A stretch of DNA of 56,720 bases from Labilithrix sp. GTDB lineage: Bacteria; Myxococcota_A; Polyangia; Polyangiales; Polyangiaceae. Under the pieces are notes generated by a model, which saw nothing but the letters and a program-made list of their open reading frames with translations, was not told the origin of the DNA and did not search any database. The position numbers and the translations under genes were made by a program. Positions within the stretch are counted from its first letter, which is position 1. Each line of letters opens with the position of its first letter. Location of the stretch: contig JAHBWC010000053.1 of assembly GCA_019637225.1 (NCBI GenBank), positions 1 through 56,720 on the forward strand. The letters run 5' to 3'. Positions 1 to 9,265 of this stretch are shown here, in pieces.

Positions 1-2
1 CG

Positions 3-608
3 GAGCGCCCCGCCCGAGCGGCGCCCGCGCGGCCGCTGCTCTACACGGCGCAGGACCTCGCGCGCTTCTGCGAGGTCGACCTCAAGACGATTCACCACTG
101 GGCCGACGGCGGGAAGATCCCGCACCACCGGACGGAAGGACGGCACCTGCGCTTCCGCCGGAACCACGTGCTCGCGTTCCTCCGGCGTCATGGCTACCCG
201 CTGCACGCCGAGATCGTGAGCGCCCGGCCGACCGTGTTCTTCTCCGTCGCGTGCGCGCCGGCGGGCACCTCCGACGACGCTCCACGCGACGAGATCGCGA
301 AGAAGCTCGCGACGCGCTTCTTCGTGCGGCGCTTCGAGAACGCGCTGGCGGCGATCGCCCATCTCGTCGCCGGCGAGCCCGACGTGCTCATCGTCGCGCT
401 CGACGATCCGACGTGGAGCGGGGCGCGCGCCGCCCGCGCGCTGAAGAGCGCCGCCGAGACGTCGTGGACCACGCTCGTCGTCGTGACCGGCGACGCGGAC
501 GAAGGCACGGTGAGCACGCTGCGAGAGGCCGGCGCGGATCTCGTCGTCGGCGGGGCCGACCTCGCGCGCCTCGGCGCCGAGCTCGCGCGGACGCTCGGCG
601 TCGACTGA
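3..608 (+). CDS. HTH (MerR/excisionase-like) protein with degenerate receiver-like domain, 5' end cut off
   Basis: The frame is open from the left window edge, so the true start lies upstream and about 200 codons are visible. Visible residues about 13-57 form a winged-helix-like DNA-binding segment of the MerR/BldC/excisionase type (LYTAQDLARFCEVD, then KTIHHWADGGKIP and GRHLRF). From about residue 75 to the end the protein looks like a response-regulator receiver fold: hydrophobic strands around DVLIVALDD and TLVVVTGD, then REAGAD. A conserved receiver lysine is not evident (VVGGADL at that place), so phosphorylation is doubtful. A DNA-binding regulator is likely; its target is unknown. The next gene starts 140 bases later on the same strand. 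Confidence 0.75.
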   Translation, partial: ERPARAAPARPLLYTAQDLARFCEVDLKTIHHWADGGKIPHHRTEGRHLRFRRNHVLAFLRRHGYPLHAEIVSARPTVFFSVACAPAGTSDDAPRDEIAKKLATRFFVRRFENALAAIAHLVAGEPDVLIVALDDPTWSGARAARALKSAAETSWTTLVVVTGDADEGTVSTLREAGADLVVGGADLARLGAELARTLGVD

Positions 609-748
609 TTCGCGCGACACGACGACGGGCCCGCGCGCGACAGGCGACGGGTCACGGAGCCGCGCGCGGCGGAGTGCGCCGCTCGACGCGAGGTACGCGC
701 GATGCACGCAGGGCAGGCGCGCCGGAACGACGCCGCGCGGAGGCTTCC

Positions 749-1411
749 ATGCGATCGGCGACTCGAACGACAGCGATCCTTTTCGGCTCGGTGATGGCGA
801 TCGCCGGGGCCTGCAAGAACAGCGATCCGGAGGACGCCTCGGCGGCGCGCCCCCTCGGATCCGCGATGCTGCCTCCGCCGATGATGCCGGAGGCCGCGGC
901 TCCGCCGGGGCGCACCGACACGGACGGTTGGCTCCTGGTCGATCCGGGCGCAGCGGAGCCCAAGCTCGTCTCGCAGGCGGTCGTGACGCTGCAGCCGACG
1001 AAGGGCAACAAGGCGGCAGGCACGGTCCGGCTCATCGCGATGACCGATGGCGTCAAGATCAAGGTGGCGTTCAGCGGTCTGACGTTCCTCGCCAAGTACA
1101 CGATCCGCGTCCACCTCCTCGGCGACTGCTCGTCCGAAGACGGGTCGGGCGCAGGCCCCGGCTTCAACTTCGGCGGCAGCTCGCTCGATCCGCCCAACCC
1201 CGGCGGCCCGATGGGCAACCTCGGCGAGCTCCAGGCGGACGTCTCCGGCGAGGCGAAAGGCGAAGGCAAGGTCGACCAGCCCTCGCTCCAGGGCACCTAC
1301 TCGATCGTCGGTCGCTCGATCGTCCTGCACGCCACGTCGAACGATCCGGCGCAGGCCGGCGCCGAAGGGCCGCGCATCGCGTGCGGCGTCATCGGCGTCT
1401 TCGCGGACTGA
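749..1411 (+). CDS. SodC-like (Cu/Zn superoxide dismutase fold) lipoprotein with lost metal ligands
   Basis: 220 residues. The ATG at 749 is chosen because GGAGG lies at 739-743. A short hydrophobic signal ends in a lipobox (AGAC, Cys22), so a lipoprotein is predicted. The C-terminal half follows the Cu/Zn superoxide dismutase pattern: GDCS, a Gly/Pro-rich loop, GNLGEL in place of the GDLGN motif, GRSIVLH, and RIACGVIGVF at the end. The two disulphide cysteines (GDCS and IACG) are kept. Of the usual copper and zinc histidines, only the second His of the HxH pair (RVH) and the VLH histidine survive; the others are replaced by Arg, Gly, Asn/Pro and Met, and the zinc Asp by Asn. Dismutase activity is therefore unlikely. 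A structural or binding role is inference. Confidence 0.8.
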   Translation: MRSATRTTAILFGSVMAIAGACKNSDPEDASAARPLGSAMLPPPMMPEAAAPPGRTDTDGWLLVDPGAAEPKLVSQAVVTLQPTKGNKAAGTVRLIAMTDGVKIKVAFSGLTFLAKYTIRVHLLGDCSSEDGSGAGPGFNFGGSSLDPPNPGGPMGNLGELQADVSGEAKGEGKVDQPSLQGTYSIVGRSIVLHATSNDPAQAGAEGPRIACGVIGVFAD

Positions 1412-1460
1412 GCGCGACCTCCAGCGCCGCACGGAGCGCGCGCGTCCCGGGCTCTGCGGG

Positions 1461-3131
1461 TCAGCGACCCTCGCGGTACGCCTTCACGGCGTTCGCGATC
1501 GCGTCGGCGAGGCGCTGCTGGTAGTCGGCCGAGCCGAGGCGCTGCTCCTCGATCGCGTGCGAGATGTAGCTCGTCTCGAAGAGGACCGCCGGCATGCGCG
1601 CGCCGACGAGGACGTAGAAGGCCGCGCGGTGCACGCCGCCGTCGAGGATGTCGCCGTACTGCGTCCCGAGCGACGCGACGCCGGCGCGCTGGAGGAGCTC
1701 GGCGAAGCGCGTCGAGCGCGTCGACTGATCGGCGAGGCGCATCGACGCGAGCAGCTGGGCGACCTCGTTGCTGGCCGCCTGGCTGGTCGCGTTCTCGCGC
1801 GCCGCGACGCGGCCCGCCATGTCGCTCGTGGTCGTGTCGAGAACGTAGGTCTCGACGCCGCGCTTCGTCTTGCTCTCGGCGGCGTTGCAGTGGATCGAGA
1901 CGAAGAGATCGGCGCCGAACGCGTTCGCGCGCGCGGTGCGCTCCTCGAGCGTGACGTAGCGATCGTCGTCGCGCGTCAGCGCCACCTGGATGCCGAGGCG
2001 CGCGAGGATGGGCGCGAGCTTGTGGGCGACAGCGAGCGTGACGTCCTTCTCCTTGAGGCCGGACGGCCCGTGCGCGCCGGGATCGTTGCCGCCGTGGCCG
2101 GCGTCGATCGCGATGCGGTCGACCGCGCGGCCGGCGCCCTTCGGACCGGAGCCCGGCGGGTGCTTCGCGATGTCGATGACGACCCGGAACGGCTCGAGCA
2201 GGTGGAACACGCGTCGGTACGCGGGGCCGCTCAGGTCGAGCGCCACGCGCGAGCCGGTCGTGGTGGGCTCGGCGACGATCCGCGAGACGATGCCGCCGAG
2301 CGGCGTGTCGCGCGAGGTGCCGCCGAGCTCGACACCGTCGAGCTCGACGTACGTGCGGACGCCCTGCCCGGCGCTGCTGCCGACGTCGCCCACGCGAAAG
2401 CGGGAGCTCCGGTCGAGGTGGACCACGATGCGCGCGGCCTCGGCGCCACCCCACTGCTCGATCTTCGTGATGCGCGGCGCGACGAGGACGCGCGAGGGGC
2501 CGGCGTCGAGGACCGCGAGCGCGATCGCCCCCTCGCCGGCGAGGCCACGGTCGATCGCGTCGAGCACCGGGCCCGGCGGCCGGAAGGGAGCGAGCGCCGC
2601 GAGGGGCTCTTCGACGGCCGCGCCGCAAAGCGTTCCGGGCGCGTCGCCGCCGTCGGCCTCGGCGCCCGCGACGGAGCCGCGCCGCTGGACGCGATAGAGC
2701 TCGGCGTAGGACGTCTCGGCGTTCATCGCGAGATCGCCGGCGAGCTTGGCCCCGCGCACCGCGGCGTCGCACGCGCCGCGCAGGGTGAGGTCCTTGCCCG
2801 CGGCGCGATAGAGGTCGAGCGCCTCCTTCGCGTCCTGCTCGCGGCGCTCGACGCGCCAGATCCGCTCGTGGACGGCGGCCGCGAGCGCGTGGAGCTCCAC
2901 GGCGCGGGCGCCGGCGCCTTCCTTCAAGGCCAGCGCTTCGAGCGACTGGCCGAGCGTGATGACCTCGGGGCGAGGCGGGAGGGTCGCGCCCGGCGCGAGC
3001 AGGGCCTCGGCGCGCGCCACGTCGCCCTCGACCCCGGCGTCCTTGTCGGCGGTCTTCGTCCCGCCGCACGACGGCGCCGCCAGGCCGAGGAGCAGAGCGA
3101 ACAAGAGCCGACGCGGAGGAAGGGTCCCCAT
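1461..3131 (-). CDS. N-acetylmuramoyl-L-alanine amidase (AMIN + Amidase_3)
   Basis: 556 residues. It cleaves the amide bond between MurNAc and the stem peptide of peptidoglycan, as in the AmiA/B/C family, acting in the periplasm. The N-terminus (RRLLFALLLGLAAPSC) is a signal with a weak lipobox. About 30-200 is helical and TPR-like, about 214-324 resembles an AMIN targeting domain, and about 335-556 is the zinc amidase. Expected zinc ligands are visible: His in IAIDAGHGG (about 344), the Glu in LKEKD, His in VSIHCNA (about 414), and the catalytic Glu in VLFETSYISH (about 518). The start at 3131 gives the only good signal peptide; the frame continues upstream but would overlap the divergent gene. 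It lies 30 bases from that gene. Confidence 0.92.
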   Translation of the reverse strand: MGTLPPRRLLFALLLGLAAPSCGGTKTADKDAGVEGDVARAEALLAPGATLPPRPEVITLGQSLEALALKEGAGARAVELHALAAAVHERIWRVERREQDAKEALDLYRAAGKDLTLRGACDAAVRGAKLAGDLAMNAETSYAELYRVQRRGSVAGAEADGGDAPGTLCGAAVEEPLAALAPFRPPGPVLDAIDRGLAGEGAIALAVLDAGPSRVLVAPRITKIEQWGGAEAARIVVHLDRSSRFRVGDVGSSAGQGVRTYVELDGVELGGTSRDTPLGGIVSRIVAEPTTTGSRVALDLSGPAYRRVFHLLEPFRVVIDIAKHPPGSGPKGAGRAVDRIAIDAGHGGNDPGAHGPSGLKEKDVTLAVAHKLAPILARLGIQVALTRDDDRYVTLEERTARANAFGADLFVSIHCNAAESKTKRGVETYVLDTTTSDMAGRVAARENATSQAASNEVAQLLASMRLADQSTRSTRFAELLQRAGVASLGTQYGDILDGGVHRAAFYVLVGARMPAVLFETSYISHAIEEQRLGSADYQQRLADAIANAVKAYREGR

Positions 3132-3161
3132 CAACGCGAAACCGAAGGTATCATCGCCGCC

Positions 3162-3626
3162 GTGGAAAGCCGAAGCGAGGACGATCCCATCTACTCCGAT
3201 CGCACGACCGGTCAACGCTTCTCGGACGCGACCGCGATGGTCAACGCGTACCTGAAGCGCTTCGCGGAGCGCGCCGGGACCGAGCTCCGCCCGCTCGACG
3301 AGAACGGCTACACGCAGACGCGAAAGGGCTCGGCGATCATCGGCGTGAACGTCCTCGACGATCACGGCGTGCTCCTCCTCATCGCGCCCGTCATCCCGGT
3401 GCCGAAGGCGGGACGCGAGGCGCTCTATCGGAGGCTCCTCGAGCTCTCGTTCCTCACGACGGCCGACGCGTCGTTCGCCATCGACGCCGCCAAGGACGAG
3501 GTCTTCGTCCGCGCCCTCCGCCGCCTCTCGGGCCTCGACTACGAGGAGTTCGAGGACCTGCTCGACACCGTCGGCCGCGTCGCGGACGAGTGGGACGACG
3601 TCTTCCGCCGCGAGTTTCCGGGCTGA
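3162..3626 (+). CDS. YbjN / type III secretion chaperone (CesT)-like protein
   Basis: 154 residues from a GTG start at 3162. Small, acidic and soluble, with no signal peptide. The order of segments fits the YbjN/CesT chaperone-like fold: an N-terminal helix (MVNAYLKRFAERAG), strands including GSAIIGVNVLDDHGVLLLIAPV, a helix (REALYRRLLELSF) and a C-terminal helix (YEEFEDLLDTVGRVADEWDD). In Myxococcota such proteins are common outside type III secretion and their role is unknown. A -10-like TATCAT (3149-3154) lies seven bases before the GTG, with no Shine-Dalgarno, so the mRNA may be leaderless. Divergent from the amidase gene. Confidence 0.75.
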   Translation: MESRSEDDPIYSDRTTGQRFSDATAMVNAYLKRFAERAGTELRPLDENGYTQTRKGSAIIGVNVLDDHGVLLLIAPVIPVPKAGREALYRRLLELSFLTTADASFAIDAAKDEVFVRALRRLSGLDYEEFEDLLDTVGRVADEWDDVFRREFPG

Positions 3627-3730
3627 CGCTCGCGCGCCCCCGCGGGCTCGCTCGTCCCGACGAGGACGCCGGAACGCCTGGGTTCGAGCCGCGGTGCGGC
3701 GCACCACCGGATCTCGCGCGGACCGTCGCG

Positions 3731-3760
3731 TTGTGTCGTTCGGGGCCGGGATGCTACGAT
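3731..3760 (+). promoter_or_regulatory. Candidate promoter, possibly leaderless
   Basis: TTGTGT at 3731-3736 and TACGAT at 3755-3760 with an 18-base spacer; TGC before the -10 gives an extended -10. The -10 ends seven bases before ATG 3768, leaving no room for a Shine-Dalgarno. Confidence 0.4.
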
Positions 3761-3767
3761 CGCCGCG

Positions 3768-4694
3768 ATGGCGATGCAGGGGAAGAGCACCTCGGGCGAC
3801 AAGCCTTCCCTCGATCTGGACGAGGCCGACCAGGCCGCGGACGCCTTCCGGCCCTCGTGGGACGCGGACGACGCCTCCGACGCGCCGGCTCCGGACGCGC
3901 CCGCTCCGGGCATGGCGGCGACGCTGTTCAACGGCTCCGCGTCGGCGGCGCCCGCGGTGACCACGCCGGCAGTGGCGGCTACTCCGGCCGTGGCGCCTGC
4001 TCCGGCCGCGGCGGCTGCTCCGGCCGCGCCGGCTGCTCCGGCCGCGCCGGCGGCTTCCCCGGCGGTGATCGTCGGGGCGCCGGTGATCGCCCTCGGCACG
4101 AACGGCGCGGCTGAGGCGACGCCGGCCAAGCCCGAGGCGCCCGCGCCCGCGCCGGCCGCGCAGGCCCCGGTCGCCCAGAAGCCCGCCGCGACGACGCAGC
4201 TCGGCATCGTCGCGCCCGACGTGGCTGCCATCGTGGCCGCGGCCAACGCCGCGAACGCGGCCAAGGCCAGCGCGGCCGCGCCGAGCACGTCGACGCGGCT
4301 CGGTGGAATCTCGCCCGAGGCCGCGGCGGTCGTCGCCGCCGCCAACGCGGCCAACGCCGCCGCCGCGCGCGCGCCGGCGCCGAGCTCCGAGGCGCTCGAC
4401 TCCGCGGCCGTCATCGAGGTCGCGCCGGCCGTGCCGGCCGCCGCGATGACGGAGCGGATGCCGGACGCGCCCACCTCATCGGCTTTCCCTCGGTCGCCGC
4501 GGCGCTCCGGCAGCGCCGCATTCCTTATCCACTTCCTCGGTCGCGGCCCTCCGCGACGGCGACCGGCGCCGCCCGCGCGGCGGCCGTCACGCAGGCGTCG
4601 TCGGCGAAGGCGCCGAGCGCCTTCGCGGCCGCCGATCCGTTCAAGAACGCCGCGCCCGCGACCACCCCCGACGACGACGACCTCGACGTCGTGA
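3768..4694 (+). CDS. Ala/Pro-rich protein, N-terminal part of a frameshifted gene
   Basis: This frame begins at ATG 3768 and is convincing to about 4480. It encodes an acidic start (SLDLDEADQAADAF) and then long Ala/Pro-rich low-complexity sequence with two similar blocks, TTQLGIVAPDVAAIVAAANAAN and a diverged copy beginning TRLGGISPEAAAVV. After about 4480 it turns into Arg/Pro-rich sequence typical of a wrong frame, while another frame (4502 onwards) continues the Ala-rich composition into the transmembrane part annotated at 4691-5158. I read 3768-5158 as one gene of about 460 codons with a net one-base loss or two-base gain near 4480-4560. It could be a sequencing indel in GC-rich DNA or a true mutation. 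Function unknown. Confidence 0.55.
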   Translation: MAMQGKSTSGDKPSLDLDEADQAADAFRPSWDADDASDAPAPDAPAPGMAATLFNGSASAAPAVTTPAVAATPAVAPAPAAAAAPAAPAAPAAPAASPAVIVGAPVIALGTNGAAEATPAKPEAPAPAPAAQAPVAQKPAATTQLGIVAPDVAAIVAAANAANAAKASAAAPSTSTRLGGISPEAAAVVAAANAANAAAARAPAPSSEALDSAAVIEVAPAVPAAAMTERMPDAPTSSAFPRSPRRSGSAAFLIHFLGRGPPRRRPAPPARRPSRRRRRRRRRAPSRPPIRSRTPRPRPPPTTTTSTS

Positions 4695-5158
4695 AGAAGA
4701 AGTCGCCGAAGACCATGCTCTTCGTCGCGATCGGCGCCGCCGCGCTCGTCGCCGTCGCGCTCGTCGTCAAGCTCGGCACCTCCTCCGAAGAGCCGGCCAA
4801 GCCGGCGCCGCCCGTGGCCGTCGGCCCCGCGGTGCCGTCGCCGACGAACGACATCCCGCCGCCGCCGCCGAAGGACGAAGAGGAGCCGGCCGCCGCGACC
4901 GCCAAGAGCGATCCCGCCCCCGCAAAGGCAGAGCCGGCGCCCGAGCCGACGCCCGCGAAGGCGGAGCCCGCGCCCGCGAAGACGGAGCCGGCGACGGCAG
5001 CCGCGGCCCGCCCGAAGGCGGAGCCCGCGCCGCCGAAGCCGGTCGCCGCGGCCCCTCATCGCGATCCGAAGCCGAAGACCCCACCCGCGCCGTCCCCTGC
5101 TCCGAAGAGTGCACCGAAGAGCACCGGAGGGGGTATCGTGCGCGATAGCCCGTTCTGA
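4691..5158 (+). CDS. Single-TM Pro/Ala/Lys-rich protein, C-terminal part of the same frameshifted gene
   Basis: 155 residues if begun at GTG 4691, but the frame reads sensibly upstream from about 4502 (for example AFAAADPFKNAAP and TTPDDDDLDVVKKKSPKT), so this is probably the continuation of the gene starting at 3768. One clear transmembrane helix (MLFVAIGAAALVAVALVVKL, about residues 9-28) is followed by a long tail rich in Pro, Ala, Lys and Glu with PAKAEPAP-type repeats, ending GGGIVRDSPF. The topology would be cytoplasmic N-terminus, one membrane span and a TonB-like extended periplasmic tail; that comparison is compositional only. It ends 30 bases before the TPR-PEGA gene and could be co-transcribed with it. 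Confidence 0.55.
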   Translation: MKKKSPKTMLFVAIGAAALVAVALVVKLGTSSEEPAKPAPPVAVGPAVPSPTNDIPPPPPKDEEEPAAATAKSDPAPAKAEPAPEPTPAKAEPAPAKTEPATAAAARPKAEPAPPKPVAAAPHRDPKPKTPPAPSPAPKSAPKSTGGGIVRDSPF

Positions 5159-5188
5159 GAAGAACCTCGGAGGGGCCGAGCCACGACC

Positions 5189-6322
5189 ATGAAGACGCGA
5201 CGTATCGCAGCAGCGGTCCTCTTCGCTTTCCTCCCCGCCACCGTCTCGCTTCCCGCGTGGTCGCAGGACGACGCCGTCACCGTTCAGGCGCGCGCGCGCT
5301 TCAAGGAAGGCGTCGAGGCGTTCGACAAGGGGAAGTTCGAGGAGGCGCGCCTCTCCTTCCTCCAGGCCTACACGCTGAAGAAGCACCCGTCGGTGCTCCT
5401 CAACCTCGCGCAGAGCTCGGCGAAGTCGAACCACCTGCTCGACGCGTCGAAGTACTTCCAGCAGTTCTTGCGGGAAGCGACGACGGCGACCCCGCAGCAG
5501 CGGAAGGACGCCGAGAGCGGCCTCGCCGAGGTCCGCCAGAAGCTCGGTCGCATCGAGGTCGTCGCCCCCGCCGGGACCGAGATCTCCCTCGACGACCAGG
5601 GCAAGGTCGGCACGACCCCGATGGAGGCGCTCGACGTCGAGCCCGGCTCGCACACGGTGAAGTCCCCCACGCAGAGCGTCACCGTCATCGCCGTCATTGG
5701 CCAGAAGGTCGAGGCGAAGCTCGGCGTCGCCGGAACGGCACCCGTCGCCGGCGCCCCGACCTCGACGCCGGAGCCGACGGCCTCCACCACGCCCGCACCG
5801 GAACAGGTCATGCCGCCGGCGTCCGAGAGCCCGACGCGCGCGAAGCACACGAACCTCCTCGCACCGCCGGAGAGCATGACCCCGGTCTACGCCGGTCTCG
5901 CCGCCGCCGGCATCGGGCTCGTGAGCGCGATCGTGTTCGCGGCCTTCAAGGCCGACGCCAAGTCGAAGGCCGACAGCGTCGCGAACGACATCCGCACCGC
6001 CGCGCGCGCCCGCGGGATCCCCGCCCAGGGAGCGTGCAACAACCCGAACGCCCCCGAGTTCGCCGGCGCCTGCCAGACGCTCACCGACAACAACAACAAG
6101 GTCGACACGAACGCGACCGTCGCCAACGTCTCGCTCGTCGTCATGGGCGCCGGCCTCGTCGTCGCCGGCGTCTGGTACCTCGCCGGCCCCAAGCGCGACG
6201 ACGCCAAGCCCGAGGCTTCACCCCAAGCCAACCGCACGCGCCCCACCCCACCGGCGCGCCCCGTCGTCACCCCCTGGGCCGGCTGGAACACCGGCGGCCT
6301 CTCAATCGCCGGCCAGTTCTAG
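5189..6322 (+). CDS. TPR- and PEGA-domain membrane protein
   Basis: 377 residues. The signal peptide (about 1-25) ends at AWSQ. TPR-like helices follow at about 30-110 (FKEGVEAFDKGKFEEARLSF, HPSVLLNLAQSSA), then a PEGA-type beta domain at about 120-175 (RIEVVAPAGTEISLDDQGKVGTTP, LDVEPGSHTVK), a Pro/Thr-rich linker, and two hydrophobic helices at about 231-250 and 309-330. PEGA domains are often found on surface or periplasmic proteins of Myxococcota and frequently adjoin protein kinases; here no kinase is adjacent. It probably scaffolds or binds envelope components; the substrate is unknown. It ends 17 bases from the convergent gene on the other strand. Confidence 0.8.
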   Translation: MKTRRIAAAVLFAFLPATVSLPAWSQDDAVTVQARARFKEGVEAFDKGKFEEARLSFLQAYTLKKHPSVLLNLAQSSAKSNHLLDASKYFQQFLREATTATPQQRKDAESGLAEVRQKLGRIEVVAPAGTEISLDDQGKVGTTPMEALDVEPGSHTVKSPTQSVTVIAVIGQKVEAKLGVAGTAPVAGAPTSTPEPTASTTPAPEQVMPPASESPTRAKHTNLLAPPESMTPVYAGLAAAGIGLVSAIVFAAFKADAKSKADSVANDIRTAARARGIPAQGACNNPNAPEFAGACQTLTDNNNKVDTNATVANVSLVVMGAGLVVAGVWYLAGPKRDDAKPEASPQANRTRPTPPARPVVTPWAGWNTGGLSIAGQF

Positions 6323-6339
6323 CGACGAGCAGCGTCTCG

Positions 6340-7722
6340 CTACTCGTAACGCAGGATCTTCACGAGCCCCGGCGCCATCGCATCCGCGCCCTCGCGGCGC
6401 ACGAGCGCGGCCGCATAACACCGCCTGCCGTCGCATCCCGCGTCGACCACCGCATCGGCCGGCGCATCGATCCTCGCCACCGCCGGCCGCCCCGCCCGCC
6501 CCACGGCCGCATGCGCGAGACCCGCGACCGGCGCCCGTGCGCGCCCCGCGCCGCCGGTGCGCTCCGCCCACGCCACCGAGACGCCGTCACCGATCGCCCC
6601 CGTGAAGAACGGACCGATCTCGTACCCGCAGCGCCCCGGCGCGAGCTCCGACGCCGTCTCCTCGAAGCTCTCGCGATCCACCCGCAAGACCATCACCTTC
6701 GTCGCCACCACGCCGTCCCCCGGACCGGCCGGCCCTGGCGGACACGCCGACGACGCGTCCTCCGCGTAGACGATCGCGAGCACCTTCGCCGAAGCGTCGA
6801 CGGCGACGACGTCGTCGTCCTTCGGGATCGTCGTCTTCAACCGTCGGAGCGGCCCGAGCACGCCGGAGGCGATCTCGCGCACGGTGACCGCGCCCGATGC
6901 GCCGAGGCGAACCACGCCCACGTCGTCGCCGACGACGTACTCCGCGAGCTCGCGCTGATCGTCGTCGGGAAAGTCGCCGTCGCGGAGCACGGTGAGCGCC
7001 CTCGCCGCGCCGGCGTCGCCGTGACCGGCGAGCGACGACCAGGCGAATCCGAGCGGCAGGAGCGACGTGCCGTCCTCCTCGTCGAGCACGGCGAACGCGC
7101 GGCTCGGCCCGCAGAGCAGCGCCGCGTCCTTGTCCTTCGGCAGGTCGACCGTGACCGGCGCGCCCGTCCACGGCCGCGAGGTCGCGCGCGCGCCGTCGCT
7201 CATCCACACGGCGTCGCGCGTCGCGCACGAGGCCGCGGCGATCTCCACCGGCTCCCCCTTCGGAGCGAGGTCTCCGCCGAGGACGACGAGCTCCCGAACG
7301 AGCTTGCCGCCGCGGAGCCCACGCCACGTCAGCGCCGCGCCCTCCGTCGGGTGGACCGAGAGCTTGAGGTCCGCGTCCGTCGACCACGCCACGTCGTCGA
7401 GCGCGACGCGATCGGCGACGATCCGGTCCTCGGCGTCGATGCGCTGGACCCGGATCCCGCGAGCGGCGACGTCGAGCGCCGCGACGAGGACCTCGCCGTT
7501 CGCGCCGAGCGCCGCGGCGATCGGCGCGCTCAGCCCGGCAGCTCCCTCCGGAACGGGCGCGCCACGACCCGACGTGCTCGCCGCCGGCGCGCTCGACGCG
7601 TCGCCGGTCCCCGGCGTGCTCCCCCCGTCGCCGCGCGAGCACAGCCGCCACCCGACCACGCCGGCAAGCAGCGCCGCCGCCAGCCCGATCCCCACGCGCC
7701 TCGCGCTCCCCGCGTCCGCCAT
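6340..7722 (-). CDS. Conserved membrane-anchored protein of unknown function
   Basis: 460 residues from ATG 7722 (MADAGSARRVG). One N-terminal transmembrane helix (about 8-27, VGIGLAAALLAGVVGW), a short Gly/Ser/Pro linker and a large extracytoplasmic part of many short beta-strand-like segments (for example GEVLVAALD, RIVADRVALDDVAW, KVMVLRVDRESFE), which could be a beta-propeller, though I see no named family. The start at 7722 rather than 7758 is supported by a promoter-like element just upstream. It follows the FHA activator gene by 54 bases on the same strand, so it may be its partner or target. Confidence 0.65.
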   Translation of the reverse strand: MADAGSARRVGIGLAAALLAGVVGWRLCSRGDGGSTPGTGDASSAPAASTSGRGAPVPEGAAGLSAPIAAALGANGEVLVAALDVAARGIRVQRIDAEDRIVADRVALDDVAWSTDADLKLSVHPTEGAALTWRGLRGGKLVRELVVLGGDLAPKGEPVEIAAASCATRDAVWMSDGARATSRPWTGAPVTVDLPKDKDAALLCGPSRAFAVLDEEDGTSLLPLGFAWSSLAGHGDAGAARALTVLRDGDFPDDDQRELAEYVVGDDVGVVRLGASGAVTVREIASGVLGPLRRLKTTIPKDDDVVAVDASAKVLAIVYAEDASSACPPGPAGPGDGVVATKVMVLRVDRESFEETASELAPGRCGYEIGPFFTGAIGDGVSVAWAERTGGAGRARAPVAGLAHAAVGRAGRPAVARIDAPADAVVDAGCDGRRCYAAALVRREGADAMAPGLVKILRYE

Positions 7723-7729
7723 CGCCCGT

Positions 7730-7758
7730 GCTATCGCAAGGGCCGCGAGCGAAAGCAA
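7730..7758 (-). promoter_or_regulatory. Candidate promoter before the anchored unknown protein
   Basis: On the minus strand TTGCTT (7758-7753), a 17-base spacer ending in TGC, and GATAGC (7735-7730). Seven bases then separate it from ATG 7722, the same spacing as before 3768 and 3162. Confidence 0.35.
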
Positions 7759-7776
7759 GATCGCCCGGCGGTCTGC

Positions 7777-9084
<1,308 letters not shown>

Positions 9085-9265
9085 GCGGCGTCCATCGACC
9101 CCGACGCTCGGAAGTTGCGCACTTGATGCGACCTCGAGCCCAGCGATCGCTCGGCGCGGTTGTCCACAGGCGCCCGTCCTCCTCCACGCGACAGAGCGCG
9201 CCGGATGTTTCACGGGCGCAACACGTGCAGCGCACGACGACGTTCTCGTCAAAGGAGGCGACGTC

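Noticed and set aside
9160..9172. DnaA-box-like TTGTCCACA, and TTATCCCCA near 23957, as replication-origin signs
   Set aside because: Single imperfect boxes 15 kb apart, with no cluster, AT-rich unwinding region, dnaA or dnaN nearby.
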